From contig CM026432.1 in assembly GCA_014871385.1 (NCBI GenBank), positions 823,194-887,193 on the forward strand: DNA of 64,000 bases, read 5' to 3'. Shown here one piece after another: positions 21,502 through 33,520 of the stretch; the stretch's first letter is position 1, and the number at the start of each line of letters is the position of its first letter. A model generated the notes under the pieces. The model was not told the DNA's origin. It saw only the letters and a list, made by a program, of their open reading frames with translations, and did no database searches. This DNA is from Ceratodon purpureus (lineage: Eukaryota > Streptophyta > Bryopsida > Pseudoditrichales > Ditrichaceae). Position numbers and translations under genes: made by a program.

Positions 21502-23778
21502 AGCACATTCAATCTATCCTCTGAACAAAATCAAATCTTTGTACAGTACATACAACACCTACAAACAACTACATCTATGAACCAAATACTCATGTATGCA
21601 GGAGGTGCAGCTGGTACAGGAAAAACACAAATCATTAGAGCTATCAAACAATATTTTCAAGAATCTCATATGGAACATAGACTAAAAGTAGGCGCTTACA
21701 CAGCAAGTGCAGCTATACTAATAGGTGGATCCACTATACATTCTTTAGTAGGAATAGCAATAGATACACAAATAAATTCCATCATACTTAAATCAAGCAC
21801 AGACAAATGGGCAGAAATAGACCACTTGATCATTGATGAAGTATCTATGATAGGTTGCAATATGCTTGGAACCCTCCATATGAAACTACAGAAACTAAAA
21901 GCAAATATGTTGCCATTCGGAGGAACAAACATTCTCTTCATGGGCGACTTCATGCAATTTCCACCTATCAATGACGCACCACTGTACACCACAAATGTTG
22001 AGCCCACAAAACATACACAGAAAAAAATATACACAAAACATACACAGAAAAAAATTATTGGAAAAAACTTATGGGAAAATTATGTTCGACCAAATACAAC
22101 CATTCTCTCAAAACAAATGAGACAAGCAGAAGATCTAGAATATAGTAACCTATTAAAAAATATTCGAGAAGAGAATTTCTCTAAACAAGATTATGAACTA
22201 TTAAGTAGTCGATTTCTAACAAATCTAAAAATCAACCTCCTTGAACCTCCATGGGAAGATGCATGCTACATTGTTCCACGCAATGATCTAAGAAATGCAA
22301 TCAATCACTACATGATTGAACACAACCTAAAAAAACATAATCATACATCTTACACCATTGTAGCTACAGACACATACAAAAAACAACCCCTCCGACAAGA
22401 TATACAATTATTAGTCCGACAAACGATTCCTCCTAAAAAGAGCCAAAACCTCCTCCCATTCCTCAAATTATATAAGGGAATGAAAGTTATGTTGACCGAA
22501 AACATACATACAAAATTGGGCCTAGTAAACGGTGCAATAGGAGAAATCATCCAAGTCCTCCTTGAGCAACCTAATACATCCACAAAGACCTCTATGCACG
22601 CACCAACCCACGTCTTGGTGGATTTCTCAAAATTCATGAGCACCCAACCAACTCTACCTCAAATAAAACTTGAAGGACTACCTAAAAATGTTGTACCCAT
22701 TGCACCTATATCCAGAGTTATGGTCTTTGATTATCCGACACATGAGTACAAACACAACAAAACATTTAAAATAAATAGATACCAACTACCTCTTATACCT
22801 GCATTCTGCCTCACTGATTACAAAGCACAAGGACAAACTCACACACATCTCATAATAGATCTCCAAAACCCTCAAGATGGAAAACCGCTTAGTATGCACA
22901 ACATCTATGTAACACTATCACGTCTCCGTAGCATACAAGGCCTCGTAATACTTCGAGACATCACATTTGAAGAAATCAATAAATATAAATTTAACAAAGG
23001 AAGTGTACAATATATGCTAGAGAACCATCAAACTACTCCCAATAATCAACTAAACAATATAGAACTTAAGCATCCTCCCAAAAACATTATAATAGACACG
23101 AAGAACTACAAGACACACCTTCCTAATAAGCCACCAAAAAAGGAACATACACAACCACCTATATCTACAAATATTCAATCACCATCGTCTACAAAGGAAA
23201 ACACACAAAATATTGAACAAGTAGCCAACAACTACTGGATTACTAAATATCAACTAACACAAAATCACGAGAAGACATTACTGAATCCTTCAGGATGGTT
23301 AAGTGATGAGCACATGGGAGCCGGAATGCAAATACTATATGAAAGCCAACTACAACATCAAGGTTATGAAGAACATTCTTATGCCACATTGCACAGAAGA
23401 TCAAAATATACAACAAACTGTCTCCAACATCTATTCATAAACGGAAATCACTGGATACTAGCTCTTATACAACCAAATAATATACATTACCAAGCCATAA
23501 TATACGATTCCAAAAAACCTCAAAACTCATTGTTACCACATGACACAACACATAAACTCCAACAACTCATACCATCTGTAACATTCCGATATATATATGC
23601 AGACGTAATGCAACAGCCAGACAATTCATCATGTAGAGTGTTTGCATTAGCATATGCAACGGACATTGCTTATGACATAAATCCTGAAACGTCAATCTAC
23701 AGTATACCTAATATGCGACAACATCTACGACATAGCATTACACAATTCAAACTATTGCCTTTTCCAAAAACAACATAA
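21502..23778 (+). CDS. Helitron PIF1-like helicase fused to Ulp1-like protease
   Basis: In-frame continuation of Rep after one TAG; the first ATG is at 21577 (733 residues from there). Walker A is GGAAGTGKT (residues 9-17), Walker B LIIDEVSMIG, then GGTNILFMGDFMQFPPI and KQMRQ; the late helicase motifs are LTDYKAQGQT and NIYVTLSRLRS. This is the 5'-3' helicase of Helitrons. From about residue 550 a C48 (Ulp1/SENP-like) cysteine protease fold follows: WLSDEHMGAG substrate-side motif, His in GNHWILALI, Asp in IIYDSKK, Gln then catalytic Cys686 in QQPDNSSCRVFALAY. All expected active-site residues are present. If the TAG is read through or was absent, Rep-helicase-protease would be one protein of about 2,400 residues. 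If it is a true stop, the helicase would need its own initiation. Confidence 0.9.
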   Translation, partial: STFNLSSEQNQIFVQYIQHLQTTTSMNQILMYAGGAAGTGKTQIIRAIKQYFQESHMEHRLKVGAYTASAAILIGGSTIHSLVGIAIDTQINSIILKSSTDKWAEIDHLIIDEVSMIGCNMLGTLHMKLQKLKANMLPFGGTNILFMGDFMQFPPINDAPLYTTNVEPTKHTQKKIYTKHTQKKIIGKNLWENYVRPNTTILSKQMRQAEDLEYSNLLKNIREENFSKQDYELLSSRFLTNLKINLLEPPWEDACYIVPRNDLRNAINHYMIEHNLKKHNHTSYTIVATDTYKKQPLRQDIQLLVRQTIPPKKSQNLLPFLKLYKGMKVMLTENIHTKLGLVNGAIGEIIQVLLEQPNTSTKTSMHAPTHVLVDFSKFMSTQPTLPQIKLEGLPKNVVPIAPISRVMVFDYPTHEYKHNKTFKINRYQLPLIPAFCLTDYKAQGQTHTHLIIDLQNPQDGKPLSMHNIYVTLSRLRSIQGLVILRDITFEEINKYKFNKGSVQYMLENHQTTPNNQLNNIELKHPPKNIIIDTKNYKTHLPNKPPKKEHTQPPISTNIQSPSSTKENTQNIEQVANNYWITKYQLTQNHEKTLLNPSGWLSDEHMGAGMQILYESQLQHQGYEEHSYATLHRRSKYTTNCLQHLFINGNHWILALIQPNNIHYQAIIYDSKKPQNSLLPHDTTHKLQQLIPSVTFRYIYADVMQQPDNSSCRVFALAYATDIAYDINPETSIYSIPNMRQHLRHSITQFKLLPFPKTT

Positions 23779-23879
23779 TGAACTGTTCAATCATCACCAT
23801 CATAAAAACCTACCACCTTCTACCAATATACACCTATCTACCATTACATTTACACACCTATCAATCGTAAATACCAATC

Positions 23880-23913
23880 GTCACTGGTAATGCGGAGAGC
23901 AGCGAAGCCCTAG
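23880..23913 (+). other. Helitron 3' terminus
   Basis: The element ends GCGGAGAGCAGCGAAGCCCTAG before a T, a GC-rich end in otherwise AT-rich DNA. The GCGAAGC heptamer (23902-23908) is a sequence known to form a very stable mini-hairpin in single-stranded DNA; the hairpin is closer to the terminus than in most Helitrons. Another weak stem (accaat...actggt) lies just upstream. The CTAG end matches the CTRR rule. Confidence 0.7.
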
Positions 23914-25803
23914 TTACTTGTTAGGACTTCCCAAAATTTGAATTGAAATTGGAGATGTGTCATTGATAGCATTTGAATTTGTCCTTGCACTAATGTTTCC
24001 AAGGTGTAAAGATCTATCTTCATAGTTGTTTGATCAAGAAGAAAAAAGAAAGACTTATGTCACTACCTATAAGAGTAATTTTAGCAAATATAGAAGCCCT
24101 CAATTGAACCGTTGTATCAATCCATGTCATACATGTTGTATAACTAAAATGTGTATAGGAGAAGATGACACATTTTTTCTAATTGCACCATTCCTACGTG
24201 GCACTACGGTGATTGGCATCCAAAAGTATTCTACTGATAAAGCGTCAATTGAAAAAAGCACAACAACCCTGTTTTCTTTTCACATCATACTTAAAATGCC
24301 ATGAATTTACCTCCTATTGCATTGTATGGTCCAAATTGCGTAAGTGCCATTTTTTGCCAATTCTTTCAAATAAGCCGAGAGGAGAGAAATAATTGTTCAT
24401 AACAACACAATGTCCTTTTCCAAGTTACCTTCCAATAATCTTATGACAACATCATGAGCTAAGTTATCATGAACTATAATTCACCATTGCAAAGACGAGT
24501 TTGCTCTCAACCTCCATCACTACCTCCAGTATAGCTCTATTTTTTCCATAATATATGTGAAAATTGTACACATATTTAGAAATTAAATCCGCTAAACACA
24601 ATAATTTGAATCTCCACTTTTGAGGTTCTTTGGCATGTATTAAAGGATCGAGCGATAACCACCTTTATATTGAATCATCATTTCATCAATATTTAGAAAT
24701 AGTCGTGATTCACAAGCTTTTGTAAATATCATTTTCATAGTTTCAATTACTAGTCTAACTTGGCACATCTAATTACAACCCAATAATGTAGGATCATCAA
24801 TATATGATTAATGGTTAGTAACATGCATATAATTATTTAAGATGTCAAAAAAAAATGCATTCATATGATTGCTAATAGTTAGAGATGGAAGCAAAAACTT
24901 TTTTCATCCTATAACTTCTAACATTGAATTGTTTTCTCATATCCATAAGAATGATGATTGCAAGAAAGGACTTCAATGCGGGCACTGCTAAATCCTCCCA
25001 AGTAGACCTACTTCGTGAATTTCCTTGCATATCAAACTTAGTAGCATAATGGTTGGTCTCTACCTAGATGTCTTTCAATATGATCATGGACCAAAACATT
25101 TCAAACAAACTAAAAAAAAAAAAAAAAAAACATTCTTGTCCATTTTCTTTTAGGCCCCTCTATTTGTACATGTGTTGCGTGGTGGATCAAAAATGTGATT
25201 TGCACTACTCCATATTGGATTGTAATACTCATATTTTACACTCAAAAATATCAATGCCATCACCATCAATCTCATCAACTTCTTACCCACATAACTTAAT
25301 AGAATTTGTGGAATCACTCAATTTAAGTAATATACACTTCCTTCAGCCAAGGCAGATGGACCTTTGGCCATGCTCACTCAAAGTTTGCTTGCTATACTCT
25401 AGTCCTTCAAATCCACCTACATGTCCTTCATAACCGCAGCCATGGCCCAATTCTAATCGTGGTTCCTAGCTTGTACACAACTGGTCTAGTATCTTCCTCT
25501 AGGGCCTATAAGTCCACTTTCCTATCCCTAGGCAACCAATACTTTGCCACCGCGCCCAGACTCGAGCTTGGTTTCACGGTAGATAAAAATTGTAGAAAGT
25601 TAGAGCTCCATATATTACATGCTCCATTTGTAATTCACGTGAACCGGATACATGGTTATATGTACTACTCACATGCAAACAATAACACATACATTCACTC
25701 CGAGTTAAAAGACACAACAAAGGAGTCTAGGAAATTAGAAAATTATTAGTCTCATCCGAAAAATCACGTAGCTTTATTCTCATGAATGTTGGCACCTTCA
25801 ATG

Positions 25804-26293
25804 ATATACCCCCAGAAAATACCATCCCTAATTGGCTACTTCCTTGCACATGCGGCGCACAAAATGCCATTGTAATTCAAGATTTAGACCTGACATCCTT
25901 TGTGTCAAAGGTTTACCATACCAAAGTGATCCCCTTACAGAAATAAACCCTAATCTCACCATACAATTTATTGAATTTACATACTACAATGACAGATTCT
26001 CCCCAGAAACACTTGAAGCTAAAACTAACAAATATAATCCATTAATCGCGAGTATCGTTGCTAGAGGATGGAAAGTCAACCCCCTTATTATCATCACAGC
26101 AGGCGTCAGAGCCACTAGACACATTCCATTAATGAAACTACTTGTAGACAACTTTAAAATACCTATGACCACCATCAAAAATACCTTCAAAAACATAAAT
26201 ACTATTGCCATACAATATGCCATGTCCATCCTTCTCCATAAAAGAAGGATAGAAATCCACCAACCATTACCTGTAACATTGGACCCCTCTTAG
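25804..26293 (+). pseudogene. LINE restriction-like endonuclease remnant, copy 2
   Basis: Part of unit U2 and identical in reading to the remnant in U1, including the frameshift between the CTCG and CHC cysteine pairs. The shared lesion shows that the element was already dead before U was duplicated. Confidence 0.6.
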
Positions 26294-26363
26294 TTCAAAA
26301 CTTCAAAATCAAAATATTAAAACAATTTAGTAGCTAGAGCTACTTTATTGATTGTTAGCATAC

Positions 26364-26554
26364 ATGTGTAAAGTCTCTTGTCATTTCTCTCATTGGGGGT
26401 TGTTGGTTGGCACAACTCATTATCTGCTCACTCAGTAGTACCAATCCACTTCATACCTCACATTTGCTCAAACGAGTCCATCAGGGTTCGAACCCGGACC
26501 AATTATATGAGACAAACGCTCACCACCAACCAACAATGAGCTCGTGGCTTAGTG
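26364..26554 (-). mobile_element. tRNA-derived SINE, copy 2
   Basis: Same tRNA-like head as in U1, with the B box at about 26484-26495 and the A-box region toward 26550. It was duplicated with unit U and is not an independent insertion. Confidence 0.55.
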
Positions 26555-27356
26555 TCCAAAATCACATTTTAACAAATCCTATAGAATTTACCATTTTTCT
26601 GTTTTTTGTTACTGGTTACTAATGACTAATGTGTTTACTTTTGAAAGGGGGGGATAGATCTTTACTTCCATACCTTTGTCTTGTGGGCATTGGATTGGGG
26701 GTGGATTGAAGAGACACTTCATTCACGTCGGTCTCCTTCGGAGACCGAAGTTTCTCTCTCTTTTTCTCTTTGTAGAAAGTCAGATAGCCTCGCTCCTACC
26801 ACCTTGATCCCCTCCTTGTAGCTTAAAATTTTCCCCTCTCCTACTTCATTTCTCCTCTCTAGTGCTCCTCTATACATTTGTCGCGCCTCTCTTAACCTTA
26901 CTTGTATTCTTCCTATCTATCACCTTGCATTCTCTCGTTCATCCCATCATATTGTAGTTATTTCTTTTGCATTGGTAGTAATTGCTTAGAATAATGAGGG
27001 GCTCGGGAGGCCCAACAAGCATCTTGTCAAAGTTCACCTCACGATCTTCACCATATAATACCTCGTCATATGGATCTTTAGTATGCTCTTTGCATCTGCT
27101 TTTTTAGCCATTTATTGCATTCACCTAAGTTTATACAACATGTAAGTCTAATTTTCCAATAACATATGCTAGAATGTCTTCCAAGCTTGTATATGAGTGG
27201 TTTTGTACATGAGCGGGTGGATTGAAAAGTACACGGCTTAGAAGTGCCATTCAAGTGCATTTGCTTCATGGTATCAATCATACTTGTCCTTTACTCTTTG
27301 TTGTCAATGCAATTGATTTCCTACTGTAGAGTAAAGAAGTCTTTGCTTTAGGAAGA

Positions 27357-30267
27357 TACAAGATTTTTGGTTGCAATTAAATTTAGCTTAATATAATAAA
27401 AAGGCATTGATAGTATTAAGTGTCTATTTTAAAAAAATAAAAATTGAGTTGCTACGGTTGTGCATTCATTCTATGGTAGAACGGCTTGATAGCAAAGTGA
27501 TTTCATCATTGTTCAATTTTATAACTCACACGACTCTAGTTTTTAGGAAAACTCAAATTTACAAACCATTCAAATTAGTAATAGAGAAAATTTGAGGCAC
27601 TTCATTAAAGTTCAAGTTTAATCAAGAACATATTGTTTCTACGATAATAAAATTAGATTACAGCATTTAAAAAAACTTAGTAAAAAAAGATTATACCTAC
27701 TAGTTATTAACATTTAGTTTAAGTATCTCAATTGGATATTAGTTTAAGTATCTCAAAAGTAAGTCATCCTAGACGTCTCTCTTAACAATCATGTGTTTAA
27801 ATAAACATCATGAAGAACGTCATAAAAAACGTATGTGTCTTGAAATTTATCAATGTTTCCAAAGTATTATTTGCATGAATTGTTAAATCCTACTCTAAAA
27901 ATGCTCTGAAAATGTCCAATGAGTTTTTAAAAATAAACAATTTATACTGATCCCTAACGTCCATATTCCTCTCCACATGAAGGAGATTTGCAAATATGCA
28001 TATAAATTACACCTTAGGAGGGATATTTTGAACTTGATGTATGTATACAAGTTGCACACTTTGAATTCTGAGGTTCTATCCATACACCAATTTTTTGTAA
28101 TCAAAAAAAGAATTTTAGGCTCTATCACCAATCTTTTTAATAAAATTTGAAACCTTAAATTCAAAATTCATTTGTAATTTGATTAAAAATAAAATATTGA
28201 CAATTTTTGAATGAAATTTGTTTCGATGGATTGAAATGTTATACTCTAAGTATAATGAATTTTTGGTGATTTTTTGGCCACATAATTTTATGAGTTGATT
28301 TTTTCAAATGTAGTTTTCAACTAAGATTTTAGAAATTTTTGGTGAATCACTACACATGAAATGAGGCATAAGAAGTACACAAACTTATATGCTTACAAAT
28401 TGTTTCATACATGCATGAAGCTAACTTCCTATAAAATCTCCATAAAAATTTTGTACCACAAAAGTGCTTGATGGAAGAAAAATCAGTGTTCAATTCTATA
28501 CAACATGCAATTTTTGCATGGTTTGACCTTTAGGATCAATTCCTAATGAGCAAGAAAGCCAAAACGGCTTTTTCTATTTTGGGCAGCTTAGATGAAGGGT
28601 TAAAAATTAATATTTTTTCTAAGATTTTTATAGAGTGATCCCTATATTACAAAGTGTATGCAAAAAAATTGGCAAGGTCAAATTCCAAATTTTGATTTTT
28701 TCATTTCAAGCTGAAACCGGAGAACTGGAAAAATTCATCTAAACCTTGAAAGGCCCAAGTAAACCAAAATGGCTTTTTGTTGTTTCGGGCAGCCTAAATG
28801 AAGGCTTTAACTTTGATATTTTGGGTTAGAATTTGGGGCGGGTGTGGTAATACATACAAACTATATGTAATAGAATTTGAGAAGGCAGATTCCAATTTTA
28901 GAATTTTATTATGCAAAATTTTGTTTTCAAGCCGAGAAAGGGCAGCATATTCTTTAAAAAAAATAGTGTTAATTTTTATTTTTTTTTGGAAATATGTTTA
29001 TGATAATATTACTACTTACATTTTCAAAAAGTTCCAATTCAGAGTTTTACCTATTTTACAAGGACAGCCTTCAAATTTTACATGAGTAAGCTTCAGAATT
29101 CGTAGTTTCAAAAATTATCAAAATTTGAGATTTGATAATTTTTCAAAAAACATTTTTTTTCCTAAAATTCACAAACTCATAGATGTAACTTTTCACTGTT
29201 CACTTGCTTACTAAACTCAAAAATCATCCTATATTATAATTTTAAATTTAGACAAAAATAATGTTAAAATAATTTTAAATAACTTTTAAATATCAAAATA
29301 ATGTTAAAAAATTTAAAATAATATTTTAAATTATTAAGATCTCATGCAAGTTTAAGAGATTACAAATGACTAAAATTATAAAATAAAATTTCCAAAAATA
29401 GTTACTAAATAATATTATAATATAATATGCCACTAAAATTATAATTTTATAAAACATCAATTAGCCAAAAATATGGAATGCAATGTATTTGAATCTATTA
29501 GTAAAAAAAATTTTAATTTTAAAATAACAACCAAAATTAGTACCACGTGCAATTTTTTTTGTTTGAAGTGTGTATTACAATAGTTCAAATAAATAAATAA
29601 AATATTTTCCTTGCAACAAAGGATAAGAAGTAGTTTTTGGCCACCTAAACAAGCTATGTTGATTTTTGCACAATATGGAAGGATGGAAAGAAATATTTAG
29701 ATTATTCACTTATACAACAATGTATTATACTAATATTTTATGACAATTGACATATATAGTATTGTATTGAAACTCAAAAAAAAATCCCTTGTGGAGTAGT
29801 AGATCATGATGTTTTTACAGTGAACTAAAAAACCCTCCCCGTTTTCCTATTTTTTTCACATCAGAGTTGCGTTCTATCTAAACCGACAATAACTTTCACA
29901 TACTTATCCGCACTCAAACTGAAAGCACATGTTGACATGGCAGTGTCATGTTTATGACGACGTTGTCTAAAACATGACTATATTTACTACGACGTTCTGC
30001 AAAACAAGTACGTTTATGCTAACATGTCTGCGTTTTTTCGCCAATTTTTCATGTTTAGTGCAACTTCCACCAAAATCCGAGAGCCCATGGCTCGGCTTGT
30101 TCGCAAAAATATGTTTCGAAAAACTCACTCGAACACAGCTAGTGTCACAAAAAACACAGGTTTTTTATAGTGTATTGTCAAGACCACCTTCATTTTCTAC
30201 CATATGATTTCTATTTGATGAGAGTATGTACAGTGATTTTTTACAATAGGAACATCTACTTATTTAA
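27357..30267. other. Gene-free AT-rich DNA
   Basis: No gene is supported. A diverged tandem duplication with an offset of about 207 bp spans roughly 28555-28960: ggctttttctattttgggca in copy 1 matches ggctttttgttgtttcgggc in copy 2. Bases 29230-29500 are simple A/T-rich sequence. Confidence 0.6.
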
Positions 30268-31072
30268 CCCCTAAAGGACAATAGTCCTAGAATGGGCTTT
30301 TTTGAAACTTGGGCATGTACCTACGGTTGCAATTTGAATCGTGATTTTCTGAAATTTTAAATAGAGGTTTGCCGTTCCGAGAGCTCCTTGTGCATATTTT
30401 TTTTTTTTTTTCAATTCCGACATCGGGATCAAAAGTTATGAAGGTTTAATTGTCAAAAGCTGCTCGTTGGGCAGCTGCTGAAATTTTCTAAACCACCGTG
30501 AATGCAGCAAATTCTGCCCAAAACTGCCCAAAACTGCCCATATCTGCCCAAAGATGAAACTTTGAAATTCCACCAAAAATTGAGATTTTGATATTTTCAA
30601 AAATAAAAAATTCAATGTATAGAAATGGCAGTAGAGCATGTTTCCACCGTTCGGATTTTCAATCCGAGAATTTTTCATATGCTATTTTTATTGTCAAAAA
30701 ACGGCCTTTGTATGTGAATTTCACCAGACCCCCTAACGGAAAATGATTTTTTTGGAAACCTTCCACAACTTTTTTGAATATGATATTTTTTGGACATGTG
30801 CCTAACTCACTTAGAAACAAGATATGGAGAGACCTATTCCATATCTACTTTAAAAAATGGTTTTTTGGGCCTTCAAAACTCTACTGTCCCCTTTTTTCTC
30901 AGGGAAAAAAACTTGTTTTTCTACTTTGAACGTTACGATCTTGCAATGGGTGAGGAATAAGTGTTTGAGATTTGGTGGACATGTAGACCCCAAGTTTGCA
31001 AAATCCACCTTGCTTTGAAGAGGGGCTGTTTTGAGGTAGTTTTGATGAAAAATACCCTCAGAACTTTAGGGG
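30268..31072. mobile_element. TTAA-flanked MITE, copy A (805 bp)
   Basis: Begins CCCCTAAAGGAC after TTAA (30264-30267) and ends ACTTTAGGGG before TTAA (31073-31076). Short terminal inverted repeats and TTAA on both sides resemble piggyBac-type insertion, though this is inference because there is no transposase. A related element in reverse orientation lies at 32505-33357 and a longer relative at 51462-52723. Its interior has a short run of aactgccca units near 30519-30552. Confidence 0.75.
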
Positions 31073-31659
31073 TTAACATGGTGACTATTTAAGTTGCATC
31101 AGCTTGTATATAGTGCTAATGAAAACAATGTTGTCAATGTTGTGGTTGTTCTTTAGCACCATTTTTTACCAATTCTTGTTTTTTGAAGAAAAGACTTGAG
31201 TTGTTGCATCCATAGCTATTAGGTATAATAACTAAGTTACATTTGTACATGCCACTTTTCATGTTTACTGTTCTCATTATATAAGCCCCAATATTCATTT
31301 TGGTCATGCCCTTTTTCTCTTGCAAACACCGTGGAAATTAGTTTTGAAAATTTTGGTGGAAAAAATTGCTTCTATGCAAAAGTGGATGTTCAATTATGAA
31401 GCAAGTCTGGGCTCTAGGATCTGTAACCATTTCTTAACTAAATAATCTAGCTTCTTGTCATGCAGATATGAACCACAGCACACTACTAAAATAGATTGTC
31501 ATTGGAATTGCTTGCATCAACATTCTTATTGAACTTACACACCGGACCTTGCACTATCGCCCTCCCTATTACTGATTTTTGAATAGCACCAATGCAAATA
31601 TTTGGTTTCCTCATTTTATTACAGCACGGTTAAATCATAGTGCAGCAATCTCACTTTAA

Positions 31660-33415
31660 CCTCTAAAGGACATATTTGAGTTTTTTAGAATTTGGGCATA
31701 TAAATGTGGATTCAATTTAATATAAGTTTTTTTGAAAGTTTTTTGAATGTTCACTATGACAATGGCTTTGAGTGGATCTAATTTATTTTTTCATTTAGAC
31801 ATTTCAACTAATAGTTATGGTACATGAAGTGGAATTTTGTGTTCGGTGGGCAATTTGGGCAGCCATACTATGTACATCATTGCCTTTGAGATTTTTCCTA
31901 TAATTACTTTTTGTCATCATCTTTGAGATTTCCAAAAAAAAACTTCTTTGAGTACAAAATCTTCATTCCACAAAAAATCAAAGTTTTCTCACCGTGTACC
32001 AAAAAAACTTCTTCTTTCCTTCTTAAAAGTTAGAAAATTTGTTTTCTCATGTGTTCTCTTTTTTTTGCTTAAAGGATGGACATCAATTTTTAATTTGACC
32101 ATGTGGATTGGAACTTCATGAAATAATGGAATTTCTAGGAAAAAAATTTCAAATTAGCATTCTTGTGTATTCAACTTAATAATTTTTTTTTTTCAACATG
32201 CTACAATTGTCTTTTGTGCTTGGATTTTATAATACAATCAACTAACCTAGTCATCTTTGTCATGCACCAAAACCCCCAAAATCTATAATGCAAAATTCGA
32301 AGGAAAAAAAAGTTAGAGTGTGTCAACCTAGTTAAAATTTGTGTCAAAAACTTTGTTTTAAAATTTCAATTGCTATAATCTTTTAATCTCTACAGTCGAT
32401 TACAATGAATTATTTTGAGCTATTTACTAAAATAATCTATTGAAGATTTTACAATTAGAATTGGAAAATAATGATGTTTTAGTCATTCATGCTTTTAACT
32501 TTAACCCCTAAAGTTCTAAGGGTATTTTTCATCAAAACTGCCTGAAAACAGCCCCTCTTCAAATCAAGGTGGATTTTGCTAAGTCCGGGTCTTAATTAGT
32601 ACATCTAACCGTAAGATGTTGTAGCCAACTTCTATGTCTACATGTCCACAAAATCTTAGACACTTATTCCTCACAAATTGCAAGATTATAACGTTCAAAG
32701 TTGAAAATCAAGTTTTTTTTCCCTGCGCAAAAAGGGAACAGCAGAGTTTTGAAGGCCCAAAAAACCATTTTTTTGCATTATGGATTTTGGCGGTTTTGAT
32801 GCACATCAAAGAAGATTGAGTTAGCCAATTGTATTAAAAAAATCATATTCAAAAAATTTGTGGAAGGTTGCCAAAAAAATCATTTTCCGCTAGGGGGTAT
32901 ACTGAAATTCACAAACAAAGGCTGTTTTTTGACAATAAAAATAGCATATGAAAAAATTTTGGATTAAAAATCCGAACGGTGGAAACATGCTCTACTGCCT
33001 TCTCTATACATAGAGATTTTTATTTTTGAAAAAAATATCTAAATCTCAATTTTTGGTGGAATTTCAAAGTTTTGTCTTTTGGCAGATTTTGGTAATTTTG
33101 GGCAGTTTTGGGCAGAATTTGCTGCATTCACTGTCTTTCTCATTGGCTAACTGACTGCCCTTGGAGGAGCTTTTGCGGTTCAGAGGTGAATAACTTTTCA
33201 CTCCGACATCAGAATTGAGAATAAAAAATACCGACACGAAGCTCTCACCAAGACCTACTTTCATTAAAAATTTCATAAATTTTGAATTCAAATTGCATCC
33301 GCAGGTACATGCCCAAACTCCAAAATAGCCCCATTTTGCCACATTGTCCTTTAGGGGTTAACAATGGTAGTTGTGGAACGTTTTTTAGTGAAACATAATC
33401 AAAGAACTTCAGGGG
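31660..33415. mobile_element. TTAA-flanked MITE, copy C, split by copy B
   Basis: The left end CCTCTAAAGG follows TTAA at 31656-31659; the right end CTTCAGGGG precedes TTAA at 33416-33419. Element B sits inside it near the right end. The subterminal sequence (gaatttgggcatataaatg) resembles copy A, so C is an older, diverged member of the same family. Confidence 0.55.
32505..33357. mobile_element. TTAA-flanked MITE, copy B (853 bp), inverted relative of A
   Basis: Flanked by TTAA at 32501-32504 and 33358-33361; begins CCCCTAAAGTTC and ends GTCCTTTAGGGG. It is a reverse-complement relative of copy A with shared interior (the caccaaaaattgagat region). It preserves an undisturbed acggttagatg site (read on the minus strand, about 32607-32617) that is interrupted in the 51462-52723 copy. 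Confidence 0.75.
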
Positions 33416-33520
33416 TTAATCAACAATCCATCCCAAACCACATATCTACAAGCCATGTTTTCCATACACTCCTACTTTATCCCTTGCCATTCCATTATCC
33501 ACTCCAAGTCTTTTGCTCCT

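Larger units (their letters stand above)
13953..23913 (+). mobile_element. Autonomous Helitron with captured host exons
   Basis: The element starts with TC (TCCTCTCTAGTAG) right after an A and ends with CTAG right before a T, the Helitron signature of 5'-TC, 3'-CTRR and A/T insertion without target duplication. A compact GCGAAGC mini-hairpin sequence lies 5 nt before the 3' end. Its plus strand encodes DUF6570 + HUH Rep (16510-21501) followed in the same frame by PIF1-like helicase plus Ulp1-like protease (to 23778). The first 2.5 kb holds fragments of host genes. The Rep/Hel part is strongly A-rich, unlike host genes nearby. It lies exactly between the two copies of unit U, so its left flank is the end of U and its right flank the beginning of U. 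Confidence 0.85.
23914..27356. repeat. Direct 3,443-bp duplication, copy 2 (unit U2)
   Basis: Near-identical partner of 10510-13952. It begins directly after the Helitron CTAG and ends in ggaaga, followed by tacaag. At copy 1 the same ggaaga is followed by the Helitron's TC. Copy 2 therefore keeps an apparently uninterrupted right junction and copy 1 an uninterrupted left junction. Confidence 0.95.

Noticed and set aside
10510-27356. LTR retrotransposon with 3.4-kb LTRs
   Set aside because: The repeats do not begin TG and end CA. There is no gag, protease, reverse transcriptase or integrase between them, and the interior has Helitron termini and proteins instead.
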